A stretch of 64,000 bases of DNA. Origin: CALIZF01 sp046292445 (lineage in GTDB: Bacteria > Pseudomonadota > Alphaproteobacteria > Rhodobacterales > Rhodobacteraceae). Shown one piece after another: positions 60,993 through 64,000 of the stretch. The stretch covers positions 1 through 64,000 of the forward strand of contig JBKBQT010000019.1 in assembly GCA_046292445.1 (NCBI GenBank), given 5' to 3'. The translations under genes and the position numbers were made by a program. Below the pieces are notes generated by a model that searched no databases, had not been told where the DNA came from, and saw only the letters and a program-made list of their open reading frames with translations. Every line of letters starts with the position of its first letter. Positions within the stretch are counted from its first letter, which is position 1.

Positions 60993-61927
60993 GACGCTCG
61001 TCCTTCGCTCCGCCGGTGCACCCGGCCGGCTTCATGCGTGCCGAAATAGACCCCGTAATTGCCCAGCCGCGATTCCTCGGCCAGCCGCGTCAGCATCTCC
61101 CGCAGCGCCGGATCGCTGACACAGGACACCCCTTCGGCGGTCAGATCGACGAAGGCGCCGCGGGCCGAGGGGCCCGGGCGGGTCGGGCAGCGGATCGCCA
61201 GGTGCTGGATCCCGCGCCGCAAATCCTCGTAGACCGCGTAGATAGTCCCCGGTTCGGCCCGAAGCCCGAGCCCGCCGATCAGCGCCGCCAGCGTGGCCTG
61301 CACCCCGGCCGCCCCGACGCGCGCCATCGGCACCGCCACCCCACCGCGGTCGTCGTCCAGCAGCAGCACTCGCCCCTCGGCCTCGAGGATCGCCGCGATC
61401 ACCACCTCGGGCCCGGTGGGCATCTGCGCCGCCGTCGCCGCCGGGGTCAGATAGGCGCCGCGGTAATAGCCCAGCGCCGGATGCGCCGCGGCGGCGAAGG
61501 CGCCGATCAGGCCGATCAGGATCGTATGGTCGCCCGCCGGCAGCGCTTGTTCGCAGGCGCAGTCGAACCAGGCCGCGACGCCCTCGAGGATCGGCGCGCC
61601 GACCGGGCCCGGCTGCCAGGCGAGGCCGGCAAACCGGTCGGCCGAAGGACGGGCGAAGGTGGTCGAGAGCGCCGACTGGCCCTCAGCCAGGATATTGACC
61701 GCAAAGCCCGGGCCGGCGGCGAAGGCTGCCCGGTTCGCCGAGCCGTTGGCGATGCAGACCAGAAGCAGCGGCGGATCGAGCGAGACCGAGGTGAAGGAGT
61801 TCGCCGTAAAGCCGAGGGGCCGGCCGGCGGGGTCGCGTGTGGTGACCACCGTCACCCCGGTCATGAAACAGCCGAAGGCGCTGCGCAGGGCGCGGATGTC
61901 GGAAACCGTGGCCGCCGGCGCGCTCAT
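60989..61927 (-). CDS. Flavin reductase with an extra C-terminal domain
   Basis: The first about 165 residues of this 312-residue protein form a flavin reductase split barrel: SAFGCFMTGVTVVTTRDPAG, LGFTANSFTSVSLDPPLLLV and the GDHTILIGLIGAF stretch. The last about 145 residues (VVIAAILEAEGRVLLLDDDR, later AEPGTIYAVYEDLRRGIQHL) resemble a NUDIX-like fold, but I do not see a complete NUDIX box. It should feed reduced flavin to the LLM enzyme whose gene overlaps its end. It overlaps the hydrolase gene upstream by 4 bases. Confidence 0.85.
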   Translation of the reverse strand: MSAPAATVSDIRALRSAFGCFMTGVTVVTTRDPAGRPLGFTANSFTSVSLDPPLLLVCIANGSANRAAFAAGPGFAVNILAEGQSALSTTFARPSADRFAGLAWQPGPVGAPILEGVAAWFDCACEQALPAGDHTILIGLIGAFAAAAHPALGYYRGAYLTPAATAAQMPTGPEVVIAAILEAEGRVLLLDDDRGGVAVPMARVGAAGVQATLAALIGGLGLRAEPGTIYAVYEDLRRGIQHLAIRCPTRPGPSARGAFVDLTAEGVSCVSDPALREMLTRLAEESRLGNYGVYFGTHEAGRVHRRSEGRAS

Positions 61928-62718
61928 GCCGCCACCGCCTCGGTCTCGAGCCACTGGCGCAGCGCGGCATTGACCGCCTCGGGCGCGGTCAGGCCGACCA
62001 TGTGGCGGTGCGCGGGCACTACCACCGCCTGCCCCCGCGGGGCCATGGCCGCCATCGCCCGGGTCATTTCGGGGGTCGAATTGGCGTCGCCCTCGCCGGT
62101 CAGCACCAGAAGCGGGCAGCGGATCTCGCCGATCCGGTCGGCATAGACCGCATCGCCCTCGGCAAAGGCGCGGTAGGCCACGGCATAGCCGTCCGGGCGC
62201 GCCTGCGCGAGCCAGGCGGCAACCTGCGCCCGGATCGCCTCCTCGCCGGGGCCGAACCAGCGCGCCAGCGGCGCCTCGGGCTCGCCCCGGCCGGCGGCGA
62301 TCGCCTCGGCGCGGGCAAGGACCGCGGCGCGCGCCTCGGGGCTGCGGCGATGGACCGCGCTCAGCACCGCCACCCGGCGCACCTGCCACGGCTGCTCGAT
62401 CGCCAGACCCGCGGCGATCAGGGCCCCCATCGAATGGCCCGCCACCGAGACCGGCCCCAGACCGAGCGCCGCGACAAGCCGCCCGGCCCATGCGACAAAC
62501 TCCCGCAGGCGCGGATTGCCCGGCAAGGGGTCGCTTTCGCCGTGGCCCGGCAAGTCGGGCGCGATCACCCGATGGGCCCCGGCCAGCGCGCCGATCTGCG
62601 GCCCCCAGGCCTCGGCCCGCAGGCCGACGCCATGCAGAAGAACAAGCGGCGCGCCCTCGCCGGCCTCGGCGAGGCGGACCGCCAGCCCCTCAGACAGCCG
62701 CAGGGTTCGCCGGATCAT
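61924..62718 (-). CDS. Alpha/beta-fold hydrolase
   Basis: This 264-residue enzyme has the fold signature LVLLHGVGLRAEAWGPQIGA, the nucleophile elbow VAGHSMGAL (serine), LLVLTGEGDANSTPEM with the acid and the late histidine in PAHRHMVGLTAPEAV. It hydrolyses an ester, amide, enol-lactone or similar bond. It overlaps the neighbouring genes on both sides (4 bases with the reductase, 29 with the DUF1185 gene), so it belongs to the same operon. The substrate is unknown. Confidence 0.9.
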   Translation of the reverse strand: MIRRTLRLSEGLAVRLAEAGEGAPLVLLHGVGLRAEAWGPQIGALAGAHRVIAPDLPGHGESDPLPGNPRLREFVAWAGRLVAALGLGPVSVAGHSMGALIAAGLAIEQPWQVRRVAVLSAVHRRSPEARAAVLARAEAIAAGRGEPEAPLARWFGPGEEAIRAQVAAWLAQARPDGYAVAYRAFAEGDAVYADRIGEIRCPLLVLTGEGDANSTPEMTRAMAAMAPRGQAVVVPAHRHMVGLTAPEAVNAALRQWLETEAVAA

Positions 62719-63292
62719 GCCCGAGCTCCCTCAGATCCTGATAGCGGTCGCCGATCCGGTGGTGCGGGCGCCCCCCGGTCGAGGCGGCGAGGGCGACCAG
62801 AACCTCGTCGGCGGCCGGCGCATCGGCGATCGCGGTCTGGACGGTCAGGTAATGCGAGCGCCGTCCCTCGTCGTGCTTGTCCATCAGCGGGATCATCACC
62901 GGACTGTTGGCCCCGCCGCGAATGTTGGTGAAAGCCAGATAGGTCATTGCCCCCAGCGCCTGGCGATAGTGGTTGCCGAAGCGCAAGGTATGGATCAGCG
63001 CGCTGGCGTGCTCGATCTCGCCGTCCAGACCGATCACCGCCGCCTTTCCGTAGCCCTCGACCGCCTCGGGCCCGCCGGCGGCCTCGAGGATCATTTCGGT
63101 CAGCAATCGGCCGAGTTCGGGGGCGATCTGGCGGATCTCGGGCCCCAGATCCTCGACGAAACCGCGCCCAGCCCAGGGATTGCGCAGCACCGCCATCGCC
63201 GCGATCAGGCGCAGGGGGCGCGCGGTCGGGCGGCCGCCCTCGATCATCGTGGTCTCGATCACGGTGCAGGTTTTTCGAATCAGGCTCGGCAT
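62690..63292 (-). CDS. Amino acid synthesis (DUF1185/AA_synth) family protein
   Basis: This 200-residue protein matches the AA_synth family: RKTCTVIETTMIEGGRPTAR, AAMAVLRNPWAGRGFVEDL, AVIGLDGEIEHASALIHTLR and PLMDKHDEGRRSHYLTVQ. The name comes from weak early evidence; the true reaction is not established. Such genes recur beside LLM monooxygenases and flavin reductases. It is the first gene of the minus-strand operon that continues to 57395; the ATGGTATACCAT operator lies 30 bases upstream. Confidence 0.85.
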   Translation of the reverse strand: MPSLIRKTCTVIETTMIEGGRPTARPLRLIAAMAVLRNPWAGRGFVEDLGPEIRQIAPELGRLLTEMILEAAGGPEAVEGYGKAAVIGLDGEIEHASALIHTLRFGNHYRQALGAMTYLAFTNIRGGANSPVMIPLMDKHDEGRRSHYLTVQTAIADAPAADEVLVALAASTGGRPHHRIGDRYQDLRELGHDPANPAAV

Positions 63293-63321
63293 GACGTCCC
63301 CCGTCCGAGGATGGCCGTAAG

Positions 63322-63348
63322 ATGGTATACCATAAGACCACCTGTCAA
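63322..63348 (-). promoter_or_regulatory. Palindromic operator and -35 box for the DUF1185 operon
   Basis: ATGGTATACCAT (63322-63333) is a perfect 12-base palindrome with the TGGT/ACCA half-sites of FadR-type GntR regulators. On the minus strand TTGACA lies at 63348-63343, so the operator falls between the -35 box and the start region of the operon beginning at 63292. It is also 54 bases before the FadR-type regulator gene at 63387, so autoregulation is likely. Confidence 0.65.
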
Positions 63349-63386
63349 CGCTTGTCGCCGTCCCTTGCCGGACCTATCCTGCCGCC

Positions 63387-64000
63387 ATGACCCAAGCGGC
63401 CGCGCCGATCCTCAGGCTGGATGTTCAGACCACCACCCTGCGCCAGCTGGCGGTTGACCGGCTGCGCCGGGCGATCATCGCCGGGCATTTCGGCGGCGGC
63501 GAGCGCCTGGTCGAGCGCATCCTGTGCGCGCAGCTCGGGGTGTCGCGGTCGGTGGTGCGCGAGGCGATCCGCTATCTCGAGGCCGAGGGGCTGGTCGAGA
63601 TCCAGCCTCGCGCGGGGCCCGTGGTTGCCCGGCTGGACTGGCCGCGCGCGCGCCAGATCTACGACATCCGCCGCCTGCTGGAAGCCGAGGCGGCGGCGGC
63701 CTGCGCGCGGCGCGCCGATGCCGACCTCGGCGACCGCCTGAACGCCGCCTTCGCCCGGATCGGGGCGGCCTTCGATCAGGCCGATGCGGACGAGCTGCTC
63801 GAGGCCACGTGGCGTTTCTACGAGGTGATCTTCACCGCCGCCGGCCATGACATCGCCTGGGAAATCGTCCAGCGGCTGAACAGCCGGATCTCGCGGCTGC
63901 GGGTGCTGACGCTGTCCACCGTGAACCGCAGTGTCTCCGGGCGCATGCACATGGCCCGGATCTGCGCGGCGATCTGCGCCGGCGACCCCGAGGCCGCACG
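63387..64000 (+). CDS. FadR-subfamily GntR regulator (runs off the window)
   Basis: The visible 204 residues have the winged helix LRQLAVDRLRRAIIAGHFGG, ERLVERILCAQLGVSRSVVR, EAIRYLEAEGLVEIQPR and the start of an all-helical FCD domain (IYDIRRLLEAEAAAACARRA, WRFYEVIFTAAGHDIAWEIV). The frame is still open at 64000; only the last few dozen residues are missing. It is divergent from the DUF1185 operon and shares with it the palindrome at 63322. Confidence 0.9.
   Translation, partial: MTQAAAPILRLDVQTTTLRQLAVDRLRRAIIAGHFGGGERLVERILCAQLGVSRSVVREAIRYLEAEGLVEIQPRAGPVVARLDWPRARQIYDIRRLLEAEAAAACARRADADLGDRLNAAFARIGAAFDQADADELLEATWRFYEVIFTAAGHDIAWEIVQRLNSRISRLRVLTLSTVNRSVSGRMHMARICAAICAGDPEAA

Noticed and set aside
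1..64000. tRNA, rRNA genes and CRISPR arrays
   Set aside because: No tRNA-like T-arm and acceptor patterns, rRNA stretches or regularly spaced repeats were noticed by eye; small structured RNAs could be missed without a covariance scan.

Overview
The window looks like chromosome from a high-GC alphaproteobacterium, most plausibly of the Rhodobacter/Paracoccus type. This rests on overall gene style, a TrmFO–GluQ pair, a CopZ/CopA/CueR copper module, a histidine-type AspRS, and many periplasmic binding-protein transporters (polyamine-type ABC, TRAP-TAXI, tripartite tricarboxylate). No rRNA, tRNA or CRISPR array was seen. Many genes are packed with 4-bp stop/start overlaps.

Layout. 1-1430: end of a dTDP-rhamnose cluster (rfbB, rfbD). 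1436-4598: copper homeostasis with a textbook CueR promoter (TTGACC, 19-bp spacer, TATCTG). 4608-6772: tRNA modification (trmFO, gluQ). 6960-10876: a four-gene ABC importer, convergent with aspS across a shared hairpin; then a CPBP protease. 13.5-15.2 kb: transposase debris and a CobW remnant; 15.66-17.18 kb: cobU-cobT; 17.2-18.25 kb: decayed DNA and an IS3 remnant.

18.26-36.43 kb is the largest accessory block: two SDRs, a polyamine-type ABC importer, an imine-reductase-like enzyme, a FadR-type regulator, a GMC oxidoreductase, a GlcG-like protein, a LysR regulator, an aminotransferase, a fused E1 alpha/beta 2-oxoacid dehydrogenase, an odd FabD-like acyltransferase, an ALDH7 (aminoadipate-semialdehyde type) dehydrogenase and a FAD amine oxidase. 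The order suggests import of a cyclic or secondary amino acid and its oxidation through aminoadipate to an acyl product (lysine/pipecolate-like). Its base composition looks lower in GC than the flanks and it lies between transposase remnants, so it may be an acquired island. Two copies of a 19-bp operator sit in its divergent promoter region.

36.4-47.8 kb is a scrapyard around working genes: an IS110 fragment, a VapBC toxin-antitoxin pair, a phage gene remnant with a frameshift, a broken aldehyde dehydrogenase, a class III aminotransferase, a stress protein, a TRAP-TAXI transporter whose LysR regulator has been cut away, and two IS3 fragments.

47.8-57.0 kb holds two minus-strand operons (an ABC importer; and flavin reductase, LLM monooxygenase, amidohydrolase, aldehyde dehydrogenase) and one LysR gene between them. 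The same two-block operator, with identical internal spacing, precedes both operons, so this looks like one compact LysR regulon for an unidentified compound. 57.4-63.4 kb is a second, related set (tripartite transporter, truncated LLM enzyme, flavin reductase, alpha/beta hydrolase, DUF1185 protein, FadR-type regulator), but a deletion has fused the LLM and TctA genes out of frame, so this set is probably crippled.
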